64,000 bases of DNA from Phlegmacium glaucopus (GCA_015039465.1 MU130698.1:525618-589617), one strand, 5' to 3'; shown: positions 34,190 through 45,837, counted from the first letter of the stretch. Notes: a model not told the origin generated them from the sequence alone. Numbers and translations are program-made.

Positions 34190-34400
34190 GTTGGGGCATC
34201 AGACATGGCAATGGTGGTGGTGTTGGTTGCAACAATGGTGGTTGCATAGGTCACGGTGGTGTTAGTGGTGGTAGCATCATCTGGTGGGTGCCCAAATGGA
34301 TGTTGGTTGCGATGATGGTGGTGGACTCGCATAGGTGGTTGTGGTGGTGTTAGTGGTGGTGGCATCATCTGGTGGGTGCCCAAATGGATGTTGGTCGCAA
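34190..34400. repeat. GGT-rich duplicated stretch
   Basis: A block containing GGTGTTAGTGGTGG and CATCATCTGGTGGGTGCCCA occurs twice (about 34256-34311 and 34342-34400) in a GGTGGT-rich background. No coding meaning is apparent. Confidence 0.6.
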
Positions 34401-35588
34401 TGATGCCGTTCGTTCATTGTTATCATGATTCATCCATCGCCATTCATCTGTTCACTATTATTTATTTATTGTCATCATTCATTCATTGTTGTTGTTTGTT
34501 TGTCACGGTTGTCATTTATGAGATGTTTGTTGGCTCAGGCTGTCAATTGGCTGTCATAGTGGACATTAGAATTAAATTTAAATTTAAAAACATATCATAC
34601 CTGTAATTGAACACGTCCATTACGTTCAGGCTTGTCATTTGTTGTTATTGTTTGTCCATCGTTGATTCATCATCCGTTTGTTTGACATTTGTTTGACATT
34701 GTTTGTTGGCCATCATTGTGAATCATTTGTTGTTATTGTTTGATTGTTGTTGTGATTCATCTGATGTTGTCAGTCATTCCTTGTGATTCATTCGACATCA
34801 TTTGTTAGCCATCGTTCATCTGTCGTAGACTTGTAGTTTACATTAGAATTGAATTTAAATTTAAAAATGTACCCAGGTGATAATTTATTTATGTGGTCAG
34901 GGGTGGTGCCTGTGCTTGTCATTGTTGTGCTTGAGAAAACAATGGCTAGGGTATGGGTATCATGATAAAGCAATATATGCACCATGTACATTGTTGTTAT
35001 CTGTTCATCATTTGATGTTTGTTCATTCATTCAGTTGTTGTTGTTGTCATTTTTGTATTTGTATTAATAAAACTGCATTACTTAGATTCAAAGGTTTTAA
35101 ATTGTTCTATGATATATTAATAAAATTTTCCTTTTTTGAAGTTTTTTTTTTGCAGCTATTTTACAACAGAAAAGTAAAGAATTATTTAATTTTAATACTG
35201 AGTATTAATAAGCAAGAGGTTAATGAAATCAATTTAATTTATAGTTTCAATAGAAAATTCCTTTGGTGAAGAATTCCTTGTAAGTTAGTTTAAGATATAA
35301 TAGGTTTAAATAAGAATAAGAAAATATATAAAATAGAAATAATAGAGCAATTAAAACTCCTAGAAATTTATTTTATACTTAAACTACTAGGACTTTGCCT
35401 ATACTATAATAAAAACTTACAACAAATTTACTTAGAATCTGCTCAGATCACAAGCATTGTAATTAGAATGCTTAGACTTTATTGGATTAGTGGAAGATTG
35501 TAAAGTACTCAACTAAGTCATCAAAACAGACCCATAAAAATAAAAATTAATCTCTTCAAAAGATATATCTTTATACAAGCATTTGATA
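34401..35588. other. AT-rich stretch without genes
   Basis: Low-complexity TTGTT/CATT sequence to about 35050, then AT-rich sequence. A segment at about 35050-35170 (TTAATAAAACTGCATTACTTAG...) is repeated in diverged form at about 36008-36130, in direct orientation. Confidence 0.45.
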
Positions 35589-35865
35589 CACTGCTGGCAC
35601 CAGGTGATGTTTCTCTTAGAAAAACTTATTTTTAGACATGTTCTGCCATTTCCAAATAATTTTTCTCATGAAAAAACAAAGTATTTCTGAAAGGGAATTT
35701 CTAAAAACACATGATGTGTTTCTCATGTGTTTCCCAAAGATAAATTTTATGTTTTTCCAAAGCTTTACCTTTTGGAAACAGCAGGGAAACACCTATTTCA
35801 CCAAATGATAAAACATATCTAAAAATAAGTTTTTCTAAGGAAAACACCACCTGGTGCCAGCAGTG
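35589..35865. mobile_element. CACTA-type miniature element, 277 bp
   Basis: Ends CACTGCTGGCACCAGGTG and its inverted copy CACCTGGTGCCAGCAGTG, with further inverted similarity inward (AGAAAAACTTATTTTTAGA against TCTAAAAATAAGTTTTTCT). Flanked by the 3-bp duplication ATA (35586-35588 and 35866-35868). CACTG ends with a 3-bp duplication are the mark of CACTA-group elements. Confidence 0.75.
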
Positions 35866-36282
35866 ATAGCTACTTTAATATTAAAATTGCATTATTATAT
35901 AATTTAATATTTTCAAGTCAATTTGTAAGAAGCACTTAAAAAAAATTATTCTAGATGATTTTCTTATTAAGGACAAATGATTTTAACTTATTAATATAAT
36001 ATAGAAATTCTGTATTTATACTAATCAAACTGCATCACTTGATGATGTTCAAAAGTTTTAAATTAATATTATATTAATAAATTTTTCCTTATTTGGAAAT
36101 TTTTCTTAGAAGGCATTTTGCTACAGACCTAGGGATTTCATATTCTGGTTTAGTATGGATAGGTGTGGTTTATAAATGCCTTTAAGGAGCTTGTATTTGT
36201 CAACAATGATCAAGAAACAAATTGAAAAGGCTTATCAGGTGATACATGTAGATACATTACTTGAGTCACAGGTGTTGGTAAC

Positions 36283-36719
36283 TGTTACGGCGACTATAAG
36301 CTTGCACTCGTGTTCGGTGCTGGGCCGATAGACCAAATAACTAGGGACTTAGATACAACTGCAATCGTGTTCAACAAGTTAAGACTGAGGGCGACAGGTT
36401 CTGAGCAAGCTGTGTAGATTAAGACCGTAAGAGTACAAAGGTCTAAACTAGGGATCATGGCTATGGGTATGGCTCTTATATACTAAGGGGTCGAGTCAGA
36501 GATAAGGGAATGGTCCGTGCTGGGAGTATGAGTCGGTACGAGTCAGAGATAGAGGGACGGAAGCGATGGCTAAGTGTAGTACATGGAAGGTTCAGGGCAA
36601 AGGGTAAATAGGGAAAAGGGGTGGTGTAGGAAGAGAGCGATAGAGAAGGATGTAATGTACAGTGTAGGAAAGGGGAGAAAAAGGGGTGGGGGCCATGCGC
36701 GTACCAGACATTCATAACA
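36283..36719 (-). repeat. 3' LTR of the 36-44 kb Gypsy element
   Basis: 437 bp, TGTTACGGC to TTCATAACA. The final TTCATAACA is tandemly repeated once more at 36720-36728, next to the internal region. Confidence 0.85.
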
Positions 36720-36744
36720 TTCATAACATTAGCCCATTGTTAGC

Positions 36745-37350
36745 CTAAATATCGTCCTCGATTTTGTTATCCTTGAAATATTCTTCTAAATCTTGTTTCT
36801 GTTGGTCGGCCTGTTGTTGATCTCTTCGTGAATTGACTTTGATCTTGTGTTCCGAAAGTAAGAGGATTTGATCCATCTTAAGCGCTTTCGCTGCAATATT
36901 GATGTCTTTCCACGTTCGAGTGGTGGCATGATGACTTCCATAGCGTGGGTTATAAATGACCCAGAGAAGAGAGGCGAATTGTTTAGCAGTGATTCCAGGG
37001 AGTTCGATGGCGTCAAATACATTGGTTCCTCAAATCTTGGATTGTGCTACGGTTTGTCCATCGGCTAGGTCGGAGTTGACGAATGCCAGTCGTTCTGAAA
37101 GCCAATTGGATTCTCGATCGAAGAAGTATCGGTGAACTCGGAAACGAATATGTTCGGTTTGAAAGAAGAAATGACCGCCAGCGATATGAAGCATAGGGGG
37201 TAATTGACCAGGTCTGAAGATAGGGATTCCATTTTCAGGCGTGATGTCGTCGATGTATTCGTGAAATTGGTCGATATCAGTATCCATAGCAGTAGCAGTG
37301 TTGAAGTTCATGTTAGCGGAAGTAATGTGAGCAGCAGATGTGAGAGCCAT
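36745..37350 (-). pseudogene. BTB/POZ-like gene inside the Gypsy element
   Basis: From ATG at 37348-37350 the frame runs 202 codons to TAG at 36745-36747, interrupted once by TGA at 37030-37032, where CGA would read through. Residue blocks: GHFFFQTEHIRFRVHRYFF, then NVFDAIELPGITAKQFASLL, then WVIYNPRYG and TRTWKDINIAAKALKMDQIL. This is the BTB/POZ layout of fungal proteins (FRVHR strand-helix start, AxxFxxLLWVIYNPxY, then a WxxILxLAxKW-like helix). BTB domains mediate protein dimerisation and cullin-3 recruitment; the role in a retroelement is unknown. It lies between the CCHC ORF and the 3' LTR on the coding strand of the element. Confidence 0.6.
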
Positions 37351-37672
37351 TGTGTGGAAGAGGCGGTAAGGAAGGGGAGAGGATAAGTCGCGAGTTCTTA
37401 TAAGGAGGAATAGAGTCAGAGATAAAGGGGAGTCATAGATATGAATGGGGGTATTCTTAGCGTATGACTCAATGTTCTCCGGTAAGGTTACCGTCTTCAT
37501 CTCCGTCAACGTCGTAGAATCCGGTTCCGTAAATGTCGGGATCGCAATCTTCTTCCTTTTTGACTTTAGATCTGCATCGGCAGGTGTTACCATCCGTCTG
37601 TCCTCGGCACCAAGCAACGTGATCGTAGAAGAGGGGGAGTCGACAACTAGCACAGTGTTCTGGTTCTTGTCG

Positions 37673-38602
37673 TCATCGTTTGGGGAGAGGGGCTTTATCT
37701 TCTTCTTTGTTCTTGGGGCAATTTCTGGGCCAGTGTCCAGGGGCCACTCGTTTGCAGGATGGGCATCTGTAGGCACCGCATTCTTGTTTGCGATGTCCAA
37801 GGGTACCACATTGAAAGCATTTCGGTCGACTAGTGGGTGCTCGTGTCATGTATGGGATGGATCGGATAAGAGGTATGTTGACTTCGGACGGTTGTCGAGT
37901 GAGTGGTTGAGGACGGATACAAGTTCCAGTCTCTTCAGAAGGGTTGTTAAGAGGAATGTTGTTTGGGAAAGTGACAGGAGAGTTAGGGGGAGCGGGGATC
38001 CAGAGGTTGACAGTTGGGATTGTTAGGGTCAAAGTCTGCTCAATTCGTTTACTTAATCCATTGATTTCAAGGCGGGGAATGAGTTGTCGGATATTGTGTT
38101 CTTGAGTCGCATTTGTTTGTCGTAATTCTTGTGCCATTTTGATAAGGCCTTCTGCCATCTTTTCTAAGGTATTAGCTTGTGGAAGTACCAGTCGATGGTG
38201 GCAGTAGGCAATGTCGAATGTTTTGAAATCGGAGTCATGGGTCCAATCTCGAAGGTGGTCTCGTACGTAGGTTCGGTAATGAGAATATGTGGGGAATTGG
38301 GAGTCGAATATTTGGGTGATGTCTTGGATTCTGAATTGTTGGTTGGTAGTAGTAGAGCTTGTGGGGGAAGATGGGGGAAGTGGAAATTGAGTAGCGAGGA
38401 ATGTAGTGTGAACATTGAGAGGTTCGTTCTCGAGAATAGTAGCAAGGGAGGCAGTAGTATTGAGAGTGGAAGTGGATGAAGGGGTTGTTGACGAGGGAGT
38501 CATGGAGGGGGCGATCGGAGGGGGAATGTTTTCTTTGTTATCTTCACTGGAGTCGGTGTCAATTTTTGTAACTTTGAAGAAGGTCTTGTGAGTTGGTGAC
38601 AT
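37673..38602 (-). CDS. CCHC zinc-knuckle protein encoded after pol
   Basis: A 309-residue frame, MSPTHKTFFKVTKID to APLPKR. The N-terminal half is Pro/Ser/Thr-rich with KENIPPP; a helical middle (MAEGLIKMAQELRQTNATQ) follows. The C-terminus has a CCHC knuckle, CFQCGTLGHRKQEC, and a second partial one, CPSCKRVAPGHWPRNC. Such knuckles bind single-stranded nucleic acid and are usually part of Gag, yet this ORF stands downstream of integrase. Its ATG lies inside the pol chromodomain coding sequence in another frame, so the two overlap. No internal stops, in contrast to pol. I have seen similar ORFs near Agaricomycete Gypsy elements, so it may be a regular third ORF. Confidence 0.7.
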   Translation of the reverse strand: MSPTHKTFFKVTKIDTDSSEDNKENIPPPIAPSMTPSSTTPSSTSTLNTTASLATILENEPLNVHTTFLATQFPLPPSSPTSSTTTNQQFRIQDITQIFDSQFPTYSHYRTYVRDHLRDWTHDSDFKTFDIAYCHHRLVLPQANTLEKMAEGLIKMAQELRQTNATQEHNIRQLIPRLEINGLSKRIEQTLTLTIPTVNLWIPAPPNSPVTFPNNIPLNNPSEETGTCIRPQPLTRQPSEVNIPLIRSIPYMTRAPTSRPKCFQCGTLGHRKQECGAYRCPSCKRVAPGHWPRNCPKNKEEDKAPLPKR

Positions 38603-41600
38603 TTCGTTCGGGTTCCCAGGTGTTTTCTGCAGTTGAATATCCTTTCCATTTTATAAGGAAAGTGTATCCTCTTCCCTGTCGTCTGTGGGAGATTATTGAC
38701 TCGACTTCGTACTCCGGTTGGCCTTCGATAAGGTCAGGAGGTGGTTGTGGGAAGTTATCGCCATAGACTCCATTTGTCTTGTAAGGGGAAAGTAGTGTGA
38801 TATGAATGACTGGATGAATTCTCTAGGAGTGGGGTAGTTCCAGGCGGTAGCTGAGGGGACTTAGAACTTCTATGACTTTGAAGGGGCCTTCTCGTTTAGG
38901 TGCCATCTTCTTGGTTTCGTATCGCAGTTTAAGGTATCGTGACTCGAGCCACACCTTATCTCCTATCTTGAATGGGGTGAAACCTCGGGTAATACATTCG
39001 GTCATGACTTGTCGTGCGAGTTCATGGGCCGCATTGGCTTCTTTCCGTGCTTCTTGGAGATTGATAAGGCATTCTTGGGTGTCAGGGATGTTGGTTCTAG
39101 GGAATGCAGTGGGGATAGCGGTTGGGTTATAGCCCATTTAGAGGAATAGGCGAGATTCTTTTTGCGTAGCATGTGGTTTGGTGTTGTAAGAGAACTCAAG
39201 GGTAGGGAGGTATTGTCGCCATTGGTCAGGGTTATTTGTGCAGAAGATAGATAGATAAGCTTCGATTTCTTGGTTTGCTCTTTCGGTAGCGCCATCTGTC
39301 TGTGGGTGATGGGCTGTGCTCATGACTAGGTTGATGCCAAGAAGTCGTCCTAATTCCCGAAAGACATGGGAGGCAAATTGGGGGCCACAGTCGGAGATAG
39401 CTGTGTCTGGTAGTCCGTATCTTTTGTAAAGTGAGTCAAGTAAAATAGAGGCAGTTCCGTTGGCATCAATTGTTTTGTGGCATGGAGTTAGAATTACCCC
39501 CTTCGTAGACCCGTGGTCGACCACGACCATGATAGAGTCAAAGCCATCGGAAGGAGGGAGATCCGTGATGAAATCCATAGTGATCAGAGAGAACGGGCGG
39601 AGTTGTTCGGAACGGATAGGTTGTAAAGGCGGGGAAATAGGGTGACGGTTTATCTTGTGTTGTTGACAGATGGCGCAGCCATCAACATAGTTTCGAATGA
39701 ATGTAGCCATTCCAGGCCACCAATAATCACGTTGGACTAGGTTTTGGGTAACAAGACGGCCAGGGTGTCCGGCAGGGATAGAGTCGTGATGTTTTTGAAC
39801 GATGTTACGGCGTAAGTCCATGTTATCAGGTACGTAGCAACGGTTTTTATAGAAAACTAGGTCGCCGTCGGTTCGCCAGTCACTAAGGGCAGAGCGCATA
39901 GGAAGGGGTCCACCATGGAGCATCGCATGTAAAGCGGTTTTGACAACATCGTCCATTTGTTTTGTAGAAGTTATGAGTTCTTGGAGTTCCATGTCAATGG
40001 CGTTAACGAAGAGATTATCGGGGAGTAATGTTCGGTCTTCATTGTCATTTTCCATTCCAACCGTAAGGTCGACTCGTCGTGAAAGGGCATCGGATTGAAC
40101 CATTTGGGTTCCGGGTACATGTGTAAGGTGAATGTCAAATTCGGAGAGGAAAAGGCTCCATCGGGCTTGTCGTCGATTGAGTTTTTGAGCGGTTTTGAAG
40201 TAGGTCAGGTTTTTGTGATCGGAGCGTACGGTGACTGGGTATGGGTTTCCCATCAAATAGTGTCGCCATTCTTTGAGGGCTCGAATAATGGCTAGAAGTT
40301 CTCGGTCGTAGATCTCATAGTTTCGTTCTGTATTGTTGAATGATTTGGATAAATATCCACAAGGGTGCCAGTCTCCGTTGTTATCTTGTTGTCGTAGTAC
40401 TGCTCCTGATGCGTATTTGGAAGCGTCCGTTTCGAGCTCAAAAGGTTTTGTTGCGTCAGGCATTCGTAGAACTGGGGATTCAGTGAACTTCTTTTTTAGC
40501 ATTTCGAAGGCTTGGCTTCGTTCAAGTGTCCATTCAAACTTGGTATCTTTCTTGAGTAGGTCGTTCAGTGGTTTTGTCATATTGCCATATCCTTGAATGA
40601 ATCGTCGATAGTAGTTCCCGAAGCCTAGGAATGAGCGGATTTCGTGTACTGAAGTAGGTGCAGGCCAGTCAGCAATTCCAGCGAGTTTTACCGGGTCCAT
40701 AGCGAGTTTGTTTTCTTCGATAACTAGTCCTAGGAATTCCACTTTGGTTTGCCAGAAAGCGCATTTCTCAGGTTTAAGGTATAGGTCGTTGTCGGCGAGG
40801 CGTTGGAGGATCCGTCTGGTGTTTTCCATATTTTCGGCAATTGTTTTGGTGAATATGAAGATATCATCCATGTAAATGACGACCCATCCTTCAGTGGTTT
40901 CGATTATGAATATGTCATCCATCATTGCTTGAAACGTGGCAGGGGAGTTGCAGAGTCCGAAAAACATAACTGTGGGTTCGAATAATCCTTTGTTGGTTTT
41001 GAAAGCTGCTTTCCATTGGTCTCCGTCTCGAATGCGTACATTGTTGTAGCCCCATCGGATATCCAGTTTGGTGAAGTATTTGGCGCCTTTGAGTTTGTCA
41101 ATGAGTTCGGAGATGAGGGGAAGTGGATAAGTATTCTTGATTGTTCCTTCGTTTAACGTTCGATAGTCTTGTGTAGGGCGTACTTTTCCATCTTTTTTGT
41201 CGACGAAGAAGAATGGTGATGCCATGGGGGATTTGGATGGTCGTATATAGCCTTTATCGAGGTTTTCTTTGAGGAATTTGTCCAGTTTGGCTTGTTCCGG
41301 TAGTGTGAGTGGGTAGACCTTGCAGTCGCGAGGTATGAAATCGTCTTTAAGGTCGATGGCATGATCGTAGGGTCTTGCTCCAGGGAATCGTTCTGCGGTT
41401 TCCTTGTCGAAGATACGCCAGTAATCCATAAGTTCCGATGGTATCATTTCTTCCAAAGTTTTCTCGTCCTTCTTCGCATTTTGTTCACTTGCTAAGGCAG
41501 TAGAGACATTGGTTTTGTTGACCCAGAGTTCATTGTCCGTGACATGGTTAATAAAAGCGGCGACCAGCTCGGTTTCGCTGTCGTCGAGGTTGAGTTCGAT

Positions 41601-42056
41601 GGTTTCTTTTTCGTCGTCCAATTTTAGGAGCGTTGAATTGAGGGGCGATTCCTCATCTTCGACTTCTTCTATTGTGGCTTTCGGAAGAGTTGGAGTTTCG
41701 GGGACCGTGATGACTTGTTCTCTTTTTCTCCAATCGGGAGAGTCACTTCTTTGTAATTTGGTCTTTTTCTTTCTCTTTTCTCTCCATTTTTCTATTGTTT
41801 CTTTCATTTTTTCTTCTACTTGGTTGTATCGTGTTTCGTCGATTTCCATCCTGTTTAAGGTGGTGGTGTGGGCGTTTTGCGTTTCCTGTAATCGTTGTCG
41901 ATTTCTTCGATTGTAAGTCAGGGCTAGTTGGTGTTTTCCCATTGGAAGATGCATTCGTCCAGTTCCCCAGTCTATTTGGGGTTTATGGGCTTGGAACCAT
42001 ACCTTGCTGAGGTACAACAGTGTTATCGTTCGCGGCTACAGTATAAGCCTGAGGGG
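38592..42056 (-). pseudogene. Gypsy Pol: RT, RNase H, integrase, chromodomain
   Basis: The frame is open from the gap edge at 42056 to TAA 39138-39140. Order: acidic linker, RT ([17 protein letters not shown], active site YMDD near 40885), RNase H ([15 protein letters not shown]), integrase zinc region ([10 protein letters not shown]...CAICQQHK) and catalytic DDE ([28 protein letters not shown]). After the stop the same frame continues with MGYNPTAIPTAFPRT and HELARQVMTE to a second stop, TAG 38823-38825 (where TGG fits), and then IHPVIHITLLSPYK and a chromodomain (EYEVESI, YTFLIKWKGYSTAENTWEPE). Chromodomains steer integration toward modified chromatin. The protease is not visible and probably lies in the gap. 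Two stops make this copy inactive unless suppressed. Confidence 0.85.
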
Positions 42057-42867
42057 NNNNNNNNNNNNNNNNNNNNNNNNNNNNNNNNNNNNNNNNNNNN
42101 NNNNNNNNNNNNNNNNNNNNNNNNNNNNNNNNNNNNNNNNNNNNNNNNNNNNNNNNNNNNNNNNNNNNNNNNNNNNNNNNNNNNNNNNNNNNNNNNNNNN
42201 NNNNNNNNNNNNNNNNNNNNNNNNNNNNNNNNNNNNNNNNNNNNNNNNNNNNNNNNNNNNNNNNNNNNNNNNNNNNNNNNNNNNNNNNNNNNNNNNNNNN
42301 NNNNNNNNNNNNNNNNNNNNNNNNNNNNNNNNNNNNNNNNNNNNNNNNNNNNNNNNNNNNNNNNNNNNNNNNNNNNNNNNNNNNNNNNNNNNNNNNNNNN
42401 NNNNNNNNNNNNNNNNNNNNNNNNNNNNNNNNNNNNNNNNNNNNNNNNNNNNNNNNNNNNNNNNNNNNNNNNNNNNNNNNNNNNNNNNNNNNNNNNNNNN
42501 NNNNNNNNNNNNNNNNNNNNNNNNNNNNNNNNNNNNNNNNNNNNNNNNNNNNNNNNNNNNNNNNNNNNNNNNNNNNNNNNNNNNNNNNNNNNNNNNNNNN
42601 NNNNNNNNNNNNNNNNNNNNNNNNNNNNNNNNNNNNNNNNNNNNNNNNNNNNNNNNNNNNNNNNNNNNNNNNNNNNNNNNNNNNNNNNNNNNNNNNNNNN
42701 NNNNNNNNNNNNNNNNNNNNNNNNNNNNNNNNNNNNNNNNNNNNNNNNNNNNNNNNNNNNNNNNNNNNNNNNNNNNNNNNNNNNNNNNNNNNNNNNNNNN
42801 NNNNNNNNNNNNNNNNNNNNNNNNNNNNNNNNNNNNNNNNNNNNNNNNNNNNNNNNNNNNNNNNNNN
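42057..42867. other. Assembly gap, 811 N
   Basis: Run of N inside the Gypsy element. By position it covers the end of Gag and the protease. Long open frames spanning it are artefacts of the N run. Confidence 0.95.
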
Positions 42868-43947
42868 GCACTAGGCTTGAGCACACTAGCGGATATAGTT
42901 GCCTCAGTATTCTTCTAGCACACCAGCGGTTATGGTTGTCTAGAGTTCTCTATTATGTGGTGCTGCAGTTTCCCGTTTATGGTTCGGGGATCGCTCAGTA
43001 GTCTTCTTCTTCTTTTGTGTTGGCCTTCGTCAGTTATGCTGTGGCTGTTGCTTCTTGGAGAGCTTCTTTTTGAAGGGCTCGGTCTTGCGTACTCGGTGTC
43101 GAGATGTTGTGTTGGTTCTGTTCTTGCTCATCCTTCTTTGGGAGCTTGTTGGCGTTGTCTGGTTGGTCAGGGAGTCTGTGGCAGTTGAGGAGTTGGTTGA
43201 TGAAGTCCTTTTCAGTTTTGGGGTCATATGTGTGGTGGGCAACGAGGGAGGGGTAAGGTTTGTGGGCGGGGTAATGGTAGATGGAGGAAACCTGGACTTT
43301 GTGGGCGAGTTGTCGGTTTTAGGCTAACCCTATATTGATCACTGGTGCTTCTATTGCTGCTGTTTTACAGTTTTCTTCATGCGTAGTTGGGGGGCGTCGG
43401 TATGGTGCCTCTAGCTCTGCCTGAGGATAGGAAGGAGGTCCTGACAGCTCATATGGAGAGAGAGTTACTAAGTTAAATATTGAGGCTTCGGTTTGTTTAG
43501 TAGAAATAGGAGAGTAAGGAGTGACCGCCTTGACGATTTTTGACCTTTCTTCGGAAGGAGCTGCTTACAGAGCGATGGTGTGGGGGTCTGAAACCTTGAA
43601 TACGGCCAAAGTAGTTCTTTGAGTTTCTTCGTAAGAATCGGCGGCTGCGGCTTCCTCTTCGGTCTCGGGTTGATGCGGTTGAGTCTGTTCCTTGGTTGAG
43701 TCATCTGCTAATGTAGCGTGTTAAGTCTTAGGAGCGCCCTTCTAGGTTCTAGTTTCTGCTGTTTTGAGAATAGCTGATAAAGAGTCTTCCCTAGGTGTGA
43801 AGAGAAAATGTCTTTTAGATACCTGAGCTCTTGGAGGATAATCCAAGTGACTGCTGGTTTGTTTGGCTAGTGCGTGTTTCGTTGGGCTCCAGAAGGTAAG
43901 GTTCGTCTGCGCTTAGAGAAGCGGACGCAAGAGTAGTTTAGACCTTT
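42868..43947 (-). other. Gypsy leader and 5' gag region, degenerate
   Basis: Minus-strand fragments look like a disordered Gag N-terminus: an acidic piece (PHQPETEEEAAAADSYEETQ, about 43690-43570) and a basic Thr/Ser-rich piece (PKLKRTSSTNSSTATDSLTN, about 43222-43160). Frames are not continuous and no capsid domain is visible. Confidence 0.45.
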
Positions 43948-44384
43948 TGTTACGGCAACTATAAGCTTGCACTCGCGTTCGGTGCTGGGCCGATAGACCA
44001 AATAACTAGGGACTTAGATACAACTGCAATCGTGTTCAACAAGTTAAGACTGAGGGCGACAGGTTCTGAGCAAGCTGTGTAGATTAAGACCGTAAGAGTA
44101 CAAAGGTCTAAACTAGGGATCATGGCTATGGGTATGGCTCTTATATACTATGGGGTTGAGTCAGAGATAAGGGAATGGTCCGTGCTGGGAGTATGAGTCG
44201 GTACGAGTCAGAGATAGAGGGACGGAAGCGATGGCTAAGTATAGTACATGGAAGGTTCAGGGCAAAGGGTAAATAGGGAAAAGGGGTGGTGTAGGAAGAG
44301 AGCGATAGAGAAGGATGTAATGTACAGTGTAGGAAAGGGGAGAAAAAGGGATGGGGGCCATGCGCGTACCAGACGTTCATAACA
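43948..44384 (-). repeat. 5' LTR of the 36-44 kb Gypsy element
   Basis: 437 bp, same length as the partner at 36283-36719. Contains a TATA-like TATATAA on the minus strand at 44147-44141. Confidence 0.85.
44141..44147 (-). promoter_or_regulatory. TATA box in the Gypsy LTR
   Basis: TATATAAGAG on the minus strand inside the 5' LTR, in the orientation that would transcribe gag-pol. The copy in the 3' LTR is also kept. Confidence 0.5.
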
Positions 44385-44853
44385 GTAACCTGTGTAACTG
44401 CATGTACTTAGATACATCATCTAAGTCTATGTTTACATCTACTTGTGATTGTCAAGCCTAGTTGGAATCCCCAAGAGTGTATGCCAGTCCTTAGAAACTT
44501 GAATAAAATGTGCTTTTGCAATTGCACTGGTCACAATGTCTGACTGTTGTGTGTAGTTCTTCTCAGCCACTTCTACACTGTGCTCTGCCATAAGGTCAGC
44601 AGCCAGAGCCAGAGTCCAGTTTACAATGCCTTTTTCTGTATTGTACTAGTTAGTAGATTGTAGTGGGGAAGTGATGCTGTATAGTAATGGTGAAATAATG
44701 ATATGATTGAGCACCAATCTTTAAGCTTATTCTCTCTTTCATAATATCAGGCAGACTCCAGTATGAGGCAGTGAGCAGATTTCTCATCCTTCATCAATAT
44801 GTGGTTAGAAGTTGATGGGGCTTTTCCACACATTCTACAAGGGGATAGATTCT

Positions 44854-45643
44854 TTAGACTTTAATGATGCCTGTGAGTGCATCTGAGATAATGCTTAGTA
44901 AGTGAAAATTAAAGGGATAGATTAGGAATACCTGGGCTAGGAGGTGGAGAGTATGGGCCTGCCAGGAGTCCTTGGTCACAGTATTATATTCAGCTGACAA
45001 TGATGCCTTCCTTTCTACAAGTTGTGAGAGGTAATAATCTTTTGACAGCCCCATTGGTCTGTATAAGTGACGGTTGATTGCTGTATTTTTCACATCAAAG
45101 GTGGCGAGGGAAACAAAAATAGGGACTTTGTTAGTGGTGGTCATGGAGGTGGGGTCTTCCCTGGCGGAAGAGGCATTATCACGGAGGATATTTGGTGGTG
45201 GTCCTTGGACCATGAAATCCAGCTTCGAGATAGTATGCAAAGAACTACTCCTCTCCATTGCTTCTTCCACAAGATGTAGACCAGTCACAAGGGTCAGCAA
45301 TGTCTTTTCAAGAAGTTGGATCACTCCCATCCATAATCCATAGTTGAATTATACACAGTCCTACCAGAGGGATGACATTGCTGAGCACTCCACATATGAG
45401 TTTATGATAAGTAAACTCCAGGTTATCTGGGTCATATCCCAAAAAAGGAATGTGTTCACTAATAAAACCTTTAATACACTCATCAAAATTGCACATATGT
45501 GCCCCTGAGATGTTGTTCATATGCCCCCAGATTTTTCTGGTATCAACAAGAACATCAAGGATCCATTGTCTGGTCTGCAATTTATGGTAAGCATGTGTAA
45601 TCCAAGTAAGCCTTTGGTGCTCCCACATTTTCACTGCCATCAT
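44854..45643 (-). pseudogene. Degenerate coding region, family unknown
   Basis: Two minus-strand frames, 45643-45308 and 45330-44854, overlap by 23 bases and together read like one protein with a frame change: HMCNFDECIKGFISEHIPFL and LEFTYHKLICGVLSNVIPLV, then QLLEKTLLTLVTGLHLVEEA and SWQAHTLHLLAQVFLIYPF. Largely helical. No family recognised and no clear introns. Confidence 0.3.
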
Positions 45644-45837
45644 TTAAAGGTAGGAGCTGAATATCTTGGGTTATAGTTTCATGTGTTAAGTGGGATTTTG
45701 AATGCTGAGGAGTCATCTGACTGTGCCATACAGGGGCTGCGACACCCAATCTGATGGCCAAGGACTGAAGGCACCTGGTGCCACAGCAGGGGCAACAAGA
45801 AACTGTTGAACCTCAGGGACATTGCTGTATATTACAG

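Larger units (their letters stand above)
36283..44384 (-). mobile_element. Ty3/Gypsy LTR retrotransposon with extra genes, 8.1 kb
   Basis: Two 437-bp LTRs (36283-36719 and 43948-44384; TGTTACGGC...TTCATAACA) enclose it and GTAAC is duplicated on both sides (36278-36282, 44385-44389). By eye the LTRs differ at about seven positions, nearly all transitions, so the insertion is fairly recent. On the minus strand the order is gag leader, gap, protease/RT/RNase H/integrase/chromodomain, CCHC ORF, BTB-like ORF, 3' LTR. Confidence 0.9.

Noticed and set aside
42004..43001. Long open frames of 280-357 codons across the gap
   Set aside because: They consist almost entirely of N and are not sequence evidence.
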